Shown piece after piece: positions 24,874-37,522 of a DNA stretch of 64,000 nucleotides. This DNA is from Tubiluchus corallicola (taxonomy: Eukaryota; Priapulida; Priapulimorpha; Priapulimorphida; Tubiluchidae), in contig JAQGDQ010000068.1 of the NCBI GenBank assembly GCA_030141605.1, positions 605,034-669,033 of the forward strand, given 5' to 3'. The notes below the pieces were generated by a model. That model did not search any database. It was not told where the DNA came from and saw only the letters and a program-made list of their open reading frames with translations. Numbering within the stretch: the stretch's first letter is position 1; every line of letters starts with the position of its first letter. The position numbers and the translations under genes were made by a program.

Positions 24874-26175
24874 GTAAGCACCCATTATGTAATAATTACA
24901 AGTGCTCATTATATAATACGCGCCCGTTATATGTAGTAAAATCTACCCATTATCAAGTATCCTTAGGTGCCTAAAGCTAAATAAAAATAAAATTTACCCA
25001 TTTTATAATAACTGGTGTGCCCCATAATGTAATAAAAAATCTGTGCATTAGGTTTTTAACATCTAATACATTTATAGTTAGTTTGAAATTGATTATGGCG
25101 CTGCAATGAATTGCTAAACCACATGTTGCTGGCGCCGGTTTCACAAAGCAGTCACTAAGTTAACGAGAAACAACGACTTCGTTATTACAGTCACTAAACT
25201 ATTAATAACAACGCCAAAAACTTAGTGACTTGCTGGAGAAACAAGGTTCGAATCTACTGTGTCCACTGTTGTATTTGTACAGAATTCAATCGTTTCTCAT
25301 TGATTCAATTCGTAAATTGTACTGCAAAAAAGGAAGGATTTCCTAATCGTTTATGGAAACAAATTTTACGACGATTTTTGTCATTAACTCATTATCATTT
25401 GAGCTAAAAATTTCATAAAAATTGTTTTGCTTTATCTTAATTGGTTTCTGGTTCATCTATCCATGGAAATGTTAAGATTCATCGATGATTTAGCGCGACT
25501 AACACAACTTGGTTCGAATCGAATCATATTTTCATGACTTTGAGTTAAAAACTTCACCGCAGTTGAATCAAACTTGAAAAAGCAGATACACTGTGGCTAT
25601 AATTATCCTTTAATACAGTCAAAGCAATAATTGTTAGGTCTACTGCAACTTGAAGCAAGCGTTCATTTAACTGCAACTTGTAATAATTTAAGTAGAGTCA
25701 TTAACTATTTACAGTTTTAAAATGATAATTCAGTAATTCAAAATATAATTCAATGATTGTTACAATTATTACTAGCTATACACTACAAAACAATTCTGCG
25801 AATAAACCCAAAGTAACAACTCACGCCACACCATCCTCAGGGGTAACCTTACACCACACCTTCCTCACCGCACCACCTACACATTATGAAGGGACTTTCC
25901 GTTCACACTGTACCACTCACATCACGTAGGCTAACTGATAATTGTTAACAGATATACAAGTTACATTAATCTATACGCAGGATGTAATGGGTGCTCGCTC
26001 ACAAACAGAATGGGCAAATTTACATTACACAATGGACACATCAGATTATTACATAAAGGGCAAATTTATTGTTATATTTTAGGCACCTTAATTATTACAT
26101 AATGGATCGGTTTTATAACATAATAGGCATTTTTGTATTACATAAAGGGTCAATTACTACGTAATGGGTCCTTAC
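24874..26175. mobile_element. ~1.3-kb element with long degenerate inverted ends and subterminal motif repeats
   Basis: The left end reads GTAAGCACCCATTATGTAA and the complement of the right end reads GTAAGGACCCATTACGTAG. The inverted similarity extends about 190 bp on each side (left to about 25065, right from about 25980), including a shared TTTAGGCACCT block. Within each end the unit (T)ACATAA(T/A)GGG recurs five to eight times. The interior has no transposase frame, so it would be non-autonomous. No target-site duplication was identified. Superfamily unknown. Confidence 0.75.
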
Positions 26176-28364
26176 AAAAGCCGTCTCTCCTCCTGTACTA
26201 AAGCTAAAAAACTCAAAGTTTGCCAAATGTTCGTGTGGCTACATTTTTCTGTCTCAGTGATCGCAGAATTCTACCAGAGCGTCGCGGCCGATTTAAAAAA
26301 AATGATGAGTGCAGACTGTGTAGTCTTCATTACAGTTTTCCTTCATAAACAGCTAGATCGATCTGCCTGCTGTTGGTTTAATAAGCATAAAAATAGCAAA
26401 GCCAAGAAACGAATTAACATCAACTGAAATTGTTACTATAGGTATGTGTTGTGTACTACATGCCCAAATGTTTTAAAATGTTCGAAAAGTTAATGCTTGT
26501 TGTGTAGGATTCAAGAGAAGTTTATGAATTCTCCAACAATTTTGTAGAATAATCTACTTTATTATAATTACATTAAATTGAAATAACTTTTCAAGAGAAT
26601 AAACCAATGTTTTGCCTAGCAACGAAATCGATTCTTTAGCATTTTTTTGAGAATGTCAAATCACCAGCAATATATTCAACTACGGGTATCGCCTGCTGAT
26701 CATAATTTTTTTTGGCAAATTCAATTCGATTGCAAGTTAAAGAGAGACGACTTCTTAAGCAATCATGTGAAATGTGGAGAAAATGCCTCAATATTCTTTC
26801 CCTCTCGTTGTTATGCCAATGTTGCCCGTGGCTACGAGATTTCTCAGGGAAAATTTGATCAGAAACTGTAAGTAAATCTGCATAGTGCGCACTAGAGAGT
26901 AATAACTAGTTACTGATGGTTGAAATGAAAGCTCTGTAAATTGGAATAAGAGCAAGAAAGAGTGGAATGCCAGCTCCCCCAAGGAAAGATAATCTGTCAT
27001 TGCTGTAACATTATGCAGTTGCAGTATTTTGTGTGAAAGGATAAGAAAAGATGTAAGAAAAAGACGTACAGAAACTGACTGGTTAGCTATAGATACTTTT
27101 CTATTCCAGTTTCAGCAATATCCATCATTTAGCAGCACTGCTTGCATAAATTTATGATTATGCGTTTTGCATGAACAATCATTCAGCATAAGTTATTATT
27201 TTCTTAGCTATAATCCTACCCATTCTTACAGTCTGGATACTAGTTATGACAGAAATTAGGCGATGATTTGTAAAGATTAAATTAGTACATTAAAAATAAT
27301 TTTTAGAATTTTGTGTAGTAACACAAACGCTGTTTTACTATAACTGCTAAGGCTGTAGGTTAGCCAACTATACAGTTCATTATTTACTCAGTTTTTGGAA
27401 GGTAACGCATATACAAATTCAAAAGTGTGAAGTACATACTGTTAACAATCATACTGTTCTGTTCAGGTCATACATTAAACACTGCATAAAATAAGGGATA
27501 ATTTCATTATACATATGTGGGTATTTGGAGATAACAGGAGTTATCCACAGATTTACAATGCAATTATCCATCTTATCCCGTGTTTAATATAATAATATAA
27601 TATTAAATTATCTTATATTAAGATATTAAATTATAAGAATCTTAAGTATGAAAGTACGACACTCATATTATAAAAATAATTTCATTATAAATCTGTGCGT
27701 AATTGCTTAACACCTACAAATTCTACATTCAATTGAACAGGACTTATTGACTGAGATAAATCCTGTCCTCATGAAATAGAAATTCAGTTAATTTACCTAA
27801 TGGACTAGGCGAGAAAAGAATTGATTTGATAAGGCAATGTAATTTCGTGAGAAGCCTGCCTCCCGTCATCGACAAGCAGCACTTGTCTGAGAATAAAACA
27901 CTGCATGTAACACCAGAAATTCTGGGACGCACACAAATAGAAAATACATTGAACATCGATCACTGTGTCCACTGGAGAGTCCACACTGTCTTCCCTGATT
28001 AACGTTAGGTGGAATTCGGGCTGACGATTCAAACGCGTCATTGTCTGCAGTGGGGGTGTAGATGTCGACAAAATCGTCTCTGGAAATAACAAAACGGGGT
28101 AAAAATTGAGGTGTTTTCTATGCACATATGTAGTTTAGACATTATTCACATTGAAACTGAGACAATACACAAAAGAGTTTTTTGCGATATGCTTTTATAA
28201 ATCATCAATCATTAGTCACGAGTCACAAATAGACCAATTAAAGGTATTGTTTTTCCATTTCTTATTAACACATTTCATCGACTAGGTTTTGTTGTGAAAA
28301 CTGACCCTAGTCTATTTTACCAAGTGCAAAATTTGAGTTGCATGTCGTTGGAAGTCATCGGACT

Positions 28365-28735
28365 AGAATTCAGTAGTGCGGACCTCACAAGACTGAAGCT
28401 CATAACCCGACTTCACCAAGCTGAAGTTCAAGGTCAGAGCTCACCAGGTTCGATGTTAGAGCTCATGTTAAAAGCTCACCTTGTCGGCGAGCTGAGCTCG
28501 CCAGGCTGGAGGTGGGAGCTCATAGACACTCTTCACCAAGCTGGAGATTATGATCGGCACTCACTGGACTGGAGATAATGGCCGGAGCTCACTAGGCTGG
28601 AACTCATTGCCAGAGCTCACCTGACTGGAGGTCATGGACGGACTTCACCAAGCTGGAAATTATGGTTGGCGCTCACCAGGTTGCAGATCATGGTCGGAGG
28701 CTCATTAGGGTGGAACTCAGTGGCTGAAGCTTTAA
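28365..28735 (+). repeat. Degenerate minisatellite, ~28-bp unit
   Basis: About 12 diverged copies of GAGCTCACCAGGCTGGA followed by a GATCATGGTCG-type block, clearest at 28573-28720. The period of 28-29 bp is not a multiple of three, so the 94-residue open frame over the left part is not a repeat protein. Confidence 0.85.
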
Positions 28736-30112
28736 AGGCTTGCAGCAGGGGTCATTTATTTGTTTGTCCTTTTATTTATTGATAACACATATTGCTTTTA
28801 AGCATATTACACTAATATAAGCATATAAACATATGCATACAGTTATATTCAACATACAAGACAAAATTTCAATGATTCGTAACACAAGTGTTGAAACACA
28901 TACAGAAAATCTAGTAAAAGGTCTAATGAATACTTATTCACTGCTTTTAAGAAAATACTGGAGTCTCTTCACCTATCGGTTCAAGTTAAATTTGTTGTTC
29001 AGATTTTTGTTACTCATGCTAAACTTGTGGCTTTTGATCTCTTAATTCTTAATGTTTATACGACTGCAGAAACGCAAGAGCATTGCAATTCACGAAATAT
29101 AGTCTGCCATAAAATTTTTACAACCCCTTTTCATTATCAACACGGGAACATTCCTGGTAGGATTTTAGCACGATTTGGCAAAAAGAACTAAATAATATGT
29201 ATAATAAAAAGATTGAAATGTCGGTGTGTAAAATGCAAAGCAAGACTAACTGAATGAGGCTCAACATTCAATGAAGGCCTTTCTCAAACCAAAAATTGTA
29301 TCTGATATAACTCTGACGTCTTTACATGTAGTAAAAGCATGTAAGGTAACAAGAATTTTGAGTTTGGAGCTAACGATGCAGCTGTTTTTAACGTCACAGC
29401 TTCTGTTACTGCTATTGTTGCTGCTGCTGTATTGTATTTTATTGTCGTTGTACCCAGTTTCACCCCTATCGGCTCAGTGCCTCAACTTATCAGATTATTC
29501 TTGGCAATCAATCAGCTAGGTTCCGGTCTTGTTACAGCCATTAAGAAAGCCAAATCGATGAATTCCGGATCTTGGCGTGTAGAATTTCAAATTAATTTAG
29601 AAATAATTAACAAATCAATCGCTTCGCCGTGAAACAGACGAGTTTCGGCTACGTTGAGGACAGGTCTATATCACCAAGATTTCCATGAAGTATCCAGAGC
29701 TCATAAGCACAATAGTCCCCTAGGCCTAGTACATCGCAGGTCCTTATTTGAAACGTGCCGTTTTTTACTGCCCCCTTTTTAAGTCTACAGCCTAAAACTA
29801 CTAATAATTTCTTCTCGTACTTACAACAGATTGGACGTTGTACCGATCTTACGATCTAGCGGAATTTGAGAAGTAGCTGGCCTTGAACCTTATCCTAATA
29901 ACACGTTTGCTCTGAGCAACGAGGCCTACCGGTGCGCACTTCAGAGGCTTTTTAGCAGTGCTGGGAGTGCAAGTACGTAAATGTGGTGCTAATGAATATA
30001 ATTACAGGTGTATAGTGAAATGATTGCGACAAACGCATTGATGAATTATTAGACTTCATAAAACTACATTATATACGTACAACTATTATCGTAAGCATTG
30101 TAGATTTACATT

Positions 30113-31621
30113 ATGACAGGAACGAGTTCTATAATGAAAAGCTTTGGGGATCTGAGGGTGTGGCTGGTGCTATTTGTAACTGTGTGCCTAGCTTACTATC
30201 TAAAATTTAGAAGAAAAATTGCACCTGGCCTATTCAGTTTTCCACTGGTTGGTAACTTGCCACAAATATACTACCATTCCTTTACCACGCCATTGTATAA
30301 ATACTGCCAACAACTTGCAAAGCAGTATGGACCAGTTATTTCCATTGATTTCGGCATTCAGACGACAGTTGTTATCAATTCTGTTGAGGAAGCATTGGAA
30401 GCGCTTGTTAAAAAACAAAATGACTTTGCAGGCCGACCAGAAAGTTGGTCCATGGAGAAAATGTCAGAAGGTTATAAAGACATTGTAGCAGCAACACTTT
30501 CCCCAACATGGCAGGTTCAAAGAAAACTCGGACACAGCGCATTTAGACACTTTGCTTCTAGAGCTTCCTTAGTTCAAAGAATTCACGGTTGCTTTACCGA
30601 CATTGCTTATGTTATAGATAATCTTGAGGGCAAATTTAACCCAAAGGAGTACATCTACAACATGATGTACAGCATTATCAACAGTATGACATTTGGAAGC
30701 ACTTTCGATTTTTCCGATGAGCAGTTTAAAAAACTGCGTGCAGCATCTGATAGACTTAACACTCTTGCAGCTGCTGGTTTTGCTCCAGATTACATACCAT
30801 TTCTCAGGTACTTCCCTCGGACACCTGCACAAAAAGATTTCTTAAAACAGATGGATTGCCTATCTGAATACGGCTACGCCCAGTTTTATAAACACGTGAA
30901 AACGTTTAATAAAGATGACACCAGAGACATTTGTGATGACGTACTTCTAGCCAGAGAAGAAGCTTCCAAAGAAGAAGTAGCTGAACTAACAAACGCTCAT
31001 CTAGTTAATCTTTTACTTGATATATTTTTTGCTGGAACTGATACTACAGCAATGACATTGCTTTGGGCATTTCTTTACATGGTTGCATATCCAGATGTAC
31101 AGAGGAAAGTACAACAAGAACTGGATGATGTTACTGGCTATAGCAGATTACCAAATTACGATAAAGACAAGCCGCGCCTGCCTTACTGTGATGCTGTAAT
31201 CCACGAAGTTATGCGAATTAAACCACTTGCGCCACTGCTTCTCCCACATACTACAACAGTGGACACATCGGTAGGCGGCTACGCTATTCCCAAAGATACT
31301 ATGGTTATGGTCAATATTTACAACATACATCACGATCCGACCAAGTGGGATGACCCTTATGCATTTAAACCAGAAAGATTCCTGGATGATGAGGGAAAAA
31401 TCAAGACAAAAATACCAAGTTTTATGCCGTTCTCTGCAGGGCGACGCGTATGCCTAGGTGAAAGTATAGCCAAGGTCGACATTTTTGTTATTTTTGCTTG
31501 CTTTATGCAAAGGTACAGCATGACAATGCCCCAAGCAGAAAAAGCAGACTTGACAGAGAAACAGCAACCGCTTGGTATAGAACCCAAACCCTACAATATG
31601 GTGATGAAAAAACGTTTTTGA
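30113..31621 (+). CDS. Cytochrome P450, clan 2 (CYP17/CYP1/CYP2-like), intronless
   Basis: Complete 502-residue microsomal P450 in one exon, a normal length for the family. N-terminal membrane anchor at about residues 14-31 (VWLVLFVTVCLAYYL), basic KFRRK stop and a hinge APGLFSFPLVGNLP; C-helix WQVQR (Trp/Arg contact a haem propionate); I-helix AGTDTT at 307-312 with the oxygen-activating Thr; K-helix EVMR (Glu365/Arg368); FKPERF; haem loop FSAGRRVCLGE with ligand Cys447. All hallmark residues are present, so the enzyme should be active at the ER with a P450 reductase. The VGGYAIPKDT and HHDP...PERFLDD style points to clan 2, where CYP17/CYP1/CYP2 steroid and xenobiotic hydroxylases fall; the substrate is not inferable. 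The lack of introns is unusual for clan 2. A TTGTAG just before the ATG (ending near 30100) could be the acceptor of a 5' UTR intron. Confidence 0.97.
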   Translation: MTGTSSIMKSFGDLRVWLVLFVTVCLAYYLKFRRKIAPGLFSFPLVGNLPQIYYHSFTTPLYKYCQQLAKQYGPVISIDFGIQTTVVINSVEEALEALVKKQNDFAGRPESWSMEKMSEGYKDIVAATLSPTWQVQRKLGHSAFRHFASRASLVQRIHGCFTDIAYVIDNLEGKFNPKEYIYNMMYSIINSMTFGSTFDFSDEQFKKLRAASDRLNTLAAAGFAPDYIPFLRYFPRTPAQKDFLKQMDCLSEYGYAQFYKHVKTFNKDDTRDICDDVLLAREEASKEEVAELTNAHLVNLLLDIFFAGTDTTAMTLLWAFLYMVAYPDVQRKVQQELDDVTGYSRLPNYDKDKPRLPYCDAVIHEVMRIKPLAPLLLPHTTTVDTSVGGYAIPKDTMVMVNIYNIHHDPTKWDDPYAFKPERFLDDEGKIKTKIPSFMPFSAGRRVCLGESIAKVDIFVIFACFMQRYSMTMPQAEKADLTEKQQPLGIEPKPYNMVMKKRF

Positions 31622-31948
31622 TCGATACATCATGACTAACGTAACGTTATGATTAAAGCATAATAAGAACATTTTAAGCCAAACCATATGAAGATACTCG
31701 TATAAAAGAAAAACAAACTATACAAAAATATCTTATAAGTTATATAAGTAATACAAGAACAATGTGTGATAACAATGGTCAATACTTGGTGTTATCTAAA
31801 CACTTGGCGTGCGTTTGTAAGAACTATTCTTAATTGCGGATTGTACTGTGTAATTTGATTTTAATTTTGTGAAAAAGTAAATATATGTATGTATATTATA
31901 ATTTTTTTGCAAATGTATTTTCAAATATGTTTTAAAAATACATATTTC

Positions 31949-31954
31949 AATAAA
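31949..31954 (+). terminator. Putative proximal poly(A) signal of the P450 gene
   Basis: AATAAA 328 nt after the TGA stop, in very AT-rich sequence. Confidence 0.4.
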
Positions 31955-32077
31955 TATTATAGATGAGCTACTTTTCAGATACTTTGAACGCTATTGCTTA
32001 CAAGAAGCTTCGGCTAGTTATACATAATATTATTTCACGTGTATTATATTGTACTTATAAACATATATAACTTGAGC

Positions 32078-32083
32078 AATAAA
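32078..32083 (+). terminator. Putative distal poly(A) signal of the P450 gene
   Basis: AATAAA (in GAGCAATAAAGAAC) about 460 nt after the stop. Which of the two signals is used cannot be told. Confidence 0.4.
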
Positions 32084-33453
32084 GAACTTTATTCATATTA
32101 TATACATGCCTGCTCACTTTGAGCTTTTATCTTCTGTTATACACATTTCTAGTGGTGATGGTGGAGGACACTGGTGGTGCACTTCAGACTTTAAACAAGT
32201 CTTGCAGTTTTTATTCAGGACTAAAGTGACTAGTCTTAGGCCTACCATCTGACTTTTTATCTAGGTTAGATTTAAATACAGAATTATCTCTGAAGTGTCT
32301 TCCTAGTCAATTTCAAGTTTTGAAGGTTAAACAGACCAGTGGTAAAATTAAAATTCCAAGATTAAAAACATGTGTACAACTGACGGGTGACCTTTCACCG
32401 TTTAACAAAAGGTCACTGAAGTCACTGATTTTACATAACAGGGATAAGTACCACCCGCGAATGTCTACTCTGTAAAAATGTAGCCTAGTTGCAGGTTTTA
32501 AAAGGTCACTAAGTTGGAAGCCTGAGATTCTGAGACACCTATCAATACACATTCTAAAGTAACCAGTTTGGCGCCATGCATTACATCGTGTAGCCTATAT
32601 AACTCAATTTCAACCGCCTGCTGTTAAGTTTAGAAAAATTAATAATCCATACAATTTCATTTCAACACTCCCCAAACCAATCTAAATTTGGATGTTACAA
32701 ACTAAGTAAGTTCGGTTGTCAGACCACGGTATTCAGAACCGTTTCTCTCCCTCGCCTTAACCAGCCTTTCCAAGGCCATTGTGTTTCCCAGCTTGCAGGC
32801 AGAAATCAAAGCACAAAGAACACTCGGAAGCTGGAAAGTTTGTATTAGACTTGATATTATCCTCAAACTGTTTGCATAAAATGTCACACACGCTAGCAGT
32901 ATTGAACAATTGACAAGGTAAACTTGATAAGCATCCAGTTCAGACATGCGACTGAAATCCGTGTACACGCAAGAAGAATTTGGTCGTCGTAAATTTTCAA
33001 TAGAAATGGCAAAATGCAACTGAAGTTCGATCTCATGCAAACAGTCTCGTAAGGTTAAAATTCCAAGCGCAGTGTAAGCTATAAGTCACGCAGAAGTCAA
33101 ATGCTTTCAACAGAAAAGGAAGACTGTGTTAAAGAGAAATAAAACGCAATTTAGACGAAAAGTATTCCAACAAAAATAATACTAGTTAACGCAAATCTAA
33201 GCGCATTCCAGAACCAACACCACCAACGTCAAGCTGGAAACGTTTGATAAAAAGGGTTTGACCTTAAATAGCCGCTCAAAGTCGAATTTCACGTCGACGG
33301 CTTCCATTTTTCAAACAATAATGAAAAGTATTAGGTTTACTTGAAATTAACTCTTTAAAATTATGTTTTCACAGCAAGTAGCACACAAAACTTTACAAAG
33401 TTTATTTTAGACAAAGTGAACAAGCCTGACATTCTGTTCTTTAAAAGTGCAAG

Positions 33454-34113
33454 TTAGTTCGGTCAAAATAAGGTATGACGCCGGACAATGGCTGAATTTT
33501 TGCACAGACACCCAGAACAACATATTATTAATCCCCATAAATCCACTCGGAATTTACAGCCACGTTTTCTGCAATATGAATATGAGTTGATGTTTTACCA
33601 CATCTTCTTCTAGCACCCTCCTGACTTTTAAGGTTGGTATCATTCATGTACTCTGCAGTGCTTACTAACTGAGTTACTTTGACGTTAATGCTGCATCGGG
33701 CAGCCATTTTGAATGACCTTGAAACACTATTTTCTAACAAGCCATGTGTATGTTTATATCAGCTGGTAAGACATTTACGCCTTCTTAAATGCCTCCTACT
33801 TAAGTTACTTTGACTTTAGTGCTACGTTAGTAGCCATTTTTGACTGATTCTGACCTCGAATGACCTTGAAACACTATTTTTCTGACAGGTACTTTTATAT
33901 CAGCTGGTAATACATTATGCCATCTTAAATGCCAACTAGTTGAGATATTTTGACTTTAAAGCAGTGTTCGTGGACATTTTGAATTTAAAGCCCCATAACT
34001 TTTTTCTCCCAAAGTGGATTTTTAATATGTTGTTCTTGACGACTTTCTGGGTGTCTGTGCAAAAATTCAGCTAGACACTATTTTTGTCCGGGTCATATTC
34101 TCTTTCGGGCTAA
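33454..34113. mobile_element. ~660-bp inverted-repeat element with internal tandem repeats
   Basis: Terminal inverted repeats of roughly 95 bp: the left side carries CCGGACAA, then GCTGAATTTTTGCACAGACACCCAGA (33491-33516), AACAACATATTA and ATCCACT. The right side carries the complements between about 33994 and 34093, with small indels. Outer ends read TTAGTTCGG (left) and CCGGGTC...CGGGCTAA (right). Inside are three copies of a 131-140-bp unit starting near 33672, 33802 and 33942, with (A/G)AGTTACTTTGAC, GCCATTTT, TGACCTTGAAACACTATTTT and TATATCAGCTGGTAA. No transposase frame, so it looks like a MITE. Superfamily unknown. Confidence 0.82.
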
Positions 34114-37100
34114 TTTGACTGGACTAGGTGTGAGCTTACCACGCTTCGCGTTTAAGTTAGCCATTGATACAATGAGTTTCTGCCTGCTTTTCTTGTTACC
34201 CGTTTGGCGCTAATTTTTACCCTCTAATATTATTGTCTCTGCGAGAAATTACCAAGTTTTAACTTATACGGTTATTTCGATTTTCGAGCAAACTCGATTT
34301 AACTGACTCTCCTAACTACCACCATTCTATCTCTGCTTTCAACTAATCACTGTCCAAATTAGTTTTCCGATAAATCAACAAATAAGCTGAAATTCTGTTC
34401 AGAACTATTTCAGAAGCTTACCTTCTTCAGCAGGCACGCTAAATTAATTCCCACAAAAATTAAGCCTACGCACGGGCACGTGGGTTTCAGAAAGATAATT
34501 AAAGCGATATTCTGACTTTTCTTCTACTGTATAAAAAGCACGGGTTATTGCAGTGACTTACAATTACTTAGTTAGGCCTCTGCTTTAATTATTGAAATTT
34601 TCAAGGTTGGTTTCCAAACGATAGCAATTGTTTAACGATTGGCTGATAATTTACAAAATGGTAAAGAAACGGAAAGAACATTATAGAAAGTCTTTGATAT
34701 GACTAAATAGTTGGTGATTGAGCCAGTTTTTCTCTGTTGCGCTGGCTGTGTGATAAAACAGGAACCAGGAGGTACTGGAACATAAATCCAGTTTTGTGAT
34801 TTCATCAACTTACTTTACCTGTTGTTTGCCACAAAAATGTATTTAACACTTGAAATTTGGGATTATTTTCAAATGCGAAATGAAGCGCCCCTACGGCAAC
34901 CAAGAACAAGAACCAGCTTTATTCATCACCACCCCTATATCCGCAAAGGTATTTTATCTAGATAATTTATTGCAATCACTGATGTGGCTAACTCACAATA
35001 ATTGCAAAAATTAACTAATTAAACCACATCGCCAAACTTTAAAGCCAAAACTCTTAACGCCGATTCATTACCTTAAAATTACAAATTACACGTTATGTTT
35101 AAATTCATAATTCATAAAAATGTTGACTTGAACGCCGAAAAGTTTTTTACAAGAGCACTCACTGATAAAAAAAGTAATCATAGTTTCATGGTGTTTGTTC
35201 GTAGGACGAATAAAAATGGTTTTATGTTTTCTCCAACCGTGTTGTACGGAATTCTCTACCCAGTTCGATAAATGGGGTGCACCTCTGAAAATCTAAATCA
35301 GTAAATTCTAAACCTTTATAAATCTGATAAATGGCTTGGATATGATAAGCGTAGATAAGCAGCTTGCCTCTCACCACATGCAATATAAGTAAAAAAAAAT
35401 CATGTTTTCGTCGGTTTATAATTTATTCTTTTAATGCATATTTTTAATAAATGTGAAATAAAATAAATAAAGTAAAATAAAAACAGGCCAGGACGAGTGC
35501 TGAAATCTGTAAAAATAAGCAACGAGCGGTTAAAAGATTTCAGCTTAGAGTATTGTGAACGTTCAAAATTATTCACATTTTTAATTTGCTTCGACAGGAA
35601 AACAACGCGAAACAGCTCAAGTCATAACAAACTGCCATGTTCTGTGACGTCCGGAAGTCTCAAAGTGACACGCCATAATGCGGCTCGACATTTCAACAAA
35701 CCACCAATTATCATAATAGTCAGAAAAGCAGATCGAAAACCCTTCCCGCAATGAAAACACGGCACACTTGCTGCAGCTGATGGCAGAGTTGGGGCAACGC
35801 AATCCCGCAAATAATTATTGTCGGATTCGTCGCAGAGTGACTGTCGTGCCGCTATAGTCAAAACCATGCCGGGAAATTTCATAAATTCTCAGTTAATCCA
35901 AAATGACTGAAAATTCATCCGGGATTACCAGTGCCGTAATAAACACAGAATTAGTTACGGGCATGACTATGCTGCCCCATTAGAAAAGTGAAGCCAACCC
36001 CAAGATTCAGGCAGTTTGCCCTTCAACAACCTTGCACAGTTGATGGTATATCCGATTTTTCAGCTGAAATGCAAATTGGCGTTTTTCTCTCTGTTATAAT
36101 TACCCCTTGTTGTTCACGCGAATAAAAATTGATTATCACGCACGAAATAAAATTATTTCGCAGCCACCAGAAACATTTAATTACACGTATTAGCCATTGT
36201 GTTACAACCTGCTGACGGAAAAAAGAAAAAGTAATAATTCAAACATATCGCCGTTTTTGCAGAATGACAGAAAAACAATGCAGTTAATTCTGAAAACTCT
36301 TCTAGAACAGTTCACATGTTCCGAGTATAAAATGTCATTCAGTTTAAACAATAATCCTGAACCACTGCAGTCCCTCGCGCTAAGAATACTCATAGAAGAT
36401 TGATGTTACTTGTATTAAATGTGAGTTAGTTTAAGCGCGAAGCGCAATATGGATTGCCTTCTGAGACATAAATTAAAAATGCATAAGAGCATAGCAATAG
36501 CCTAAGGACTAGCACATTTATAATCATTTTAAGTTAGTATATTACTGTACTTTGTGACATTCTGTGATAACATTAGTAGTCATTATATTTTTCTTGTGCC
36601 TTTTTGTGTTGAGCATTCTTGTGCTTTATCAGAGTGTATTTTTATAAGAATTCAAAAGATTAGTTTTTAATGAACTTTTACGCATTTTTATGCACTTGAA
36701 GATAGTTCACAATGGTGGTCTGAAATGTGTTTTATTTCTATTTTGTGGGATTTTTATTTAGCGATAATATAATACTCAAAACACCTGCATGGATGCAAAA
36801 TTGTTATTATTGTTACAGTCCATTATTTGCGTTCAATATAGCAAGAAACTTTAAACTGAATGCTGCAGTCAATACCTGCTTAATTTATTCAAGGCAATAG
36901 TTTTAAGTGCTGTTCTACAAAACTACAACAAATTTGAAATAGATATCGTATTTTGATTTCATGTACGACTCGTCCCATTCAACTCTCTTGATTTCTTCAG
37001 AACTTTTCCAGCATGCCAAAGCCACGCTGGGATTTAATAAAACCAACGCGAAACTGTCACCACAGGATTCCTGCAAATTTTTCTGCTCGACTGAACCGAT

Positions 37101-37522
37101 TAATAACACTCTCTCGGTTTTCTTTAGTTGATTTCCGAACCTCAGCTGCATTCGACGTGAATCGATCTTGCCCAGATTAATTCAGTCCACTGACGCGAAA
37201 GTATTACTTTGGGTAAAAGTACGTATAAAAATAAAAGGAAGCGCTCAACTGACTTAGCCATAACTCAGGGATCAATTCATTGCACCGTGAGGTATAAAAG
37301 TCAGCTTCGTCTTCCAAGTCTGTCATAAAAGCAAAGTCCCGTCATTCAAGTGAGTTATAAAAGCAAAGAACGACGTCCATTTGACATTTGTTCTGTGAAT
37401 GTTTTTTCAATTTCATTCAAGACACATTTAAGTGTAAAGCACATTTATATTAGGAAGAAAGGCTACAGAAGCATCCTGACTTTTTCATTCCACAATGAAG
37501 TAACACAAGCCGCCTCAAAATA

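Noticed and set aside
25243-25252. GGTTCGAATC, a tRNA/SINE B-box match
   Set aside because: No A box or cloverleaf at the right distance, and it lies inside the element at 24874-26175.
28294-28578. 94-residue frame over the minisatellite
   Set aside because: The 28-bp period would shift frame at each unit, so it cannot be a repeat protein.
30219-31687. Short frames on both strands within the P450
   Set aside because: Shadow frames of the intact 502-codon gene.
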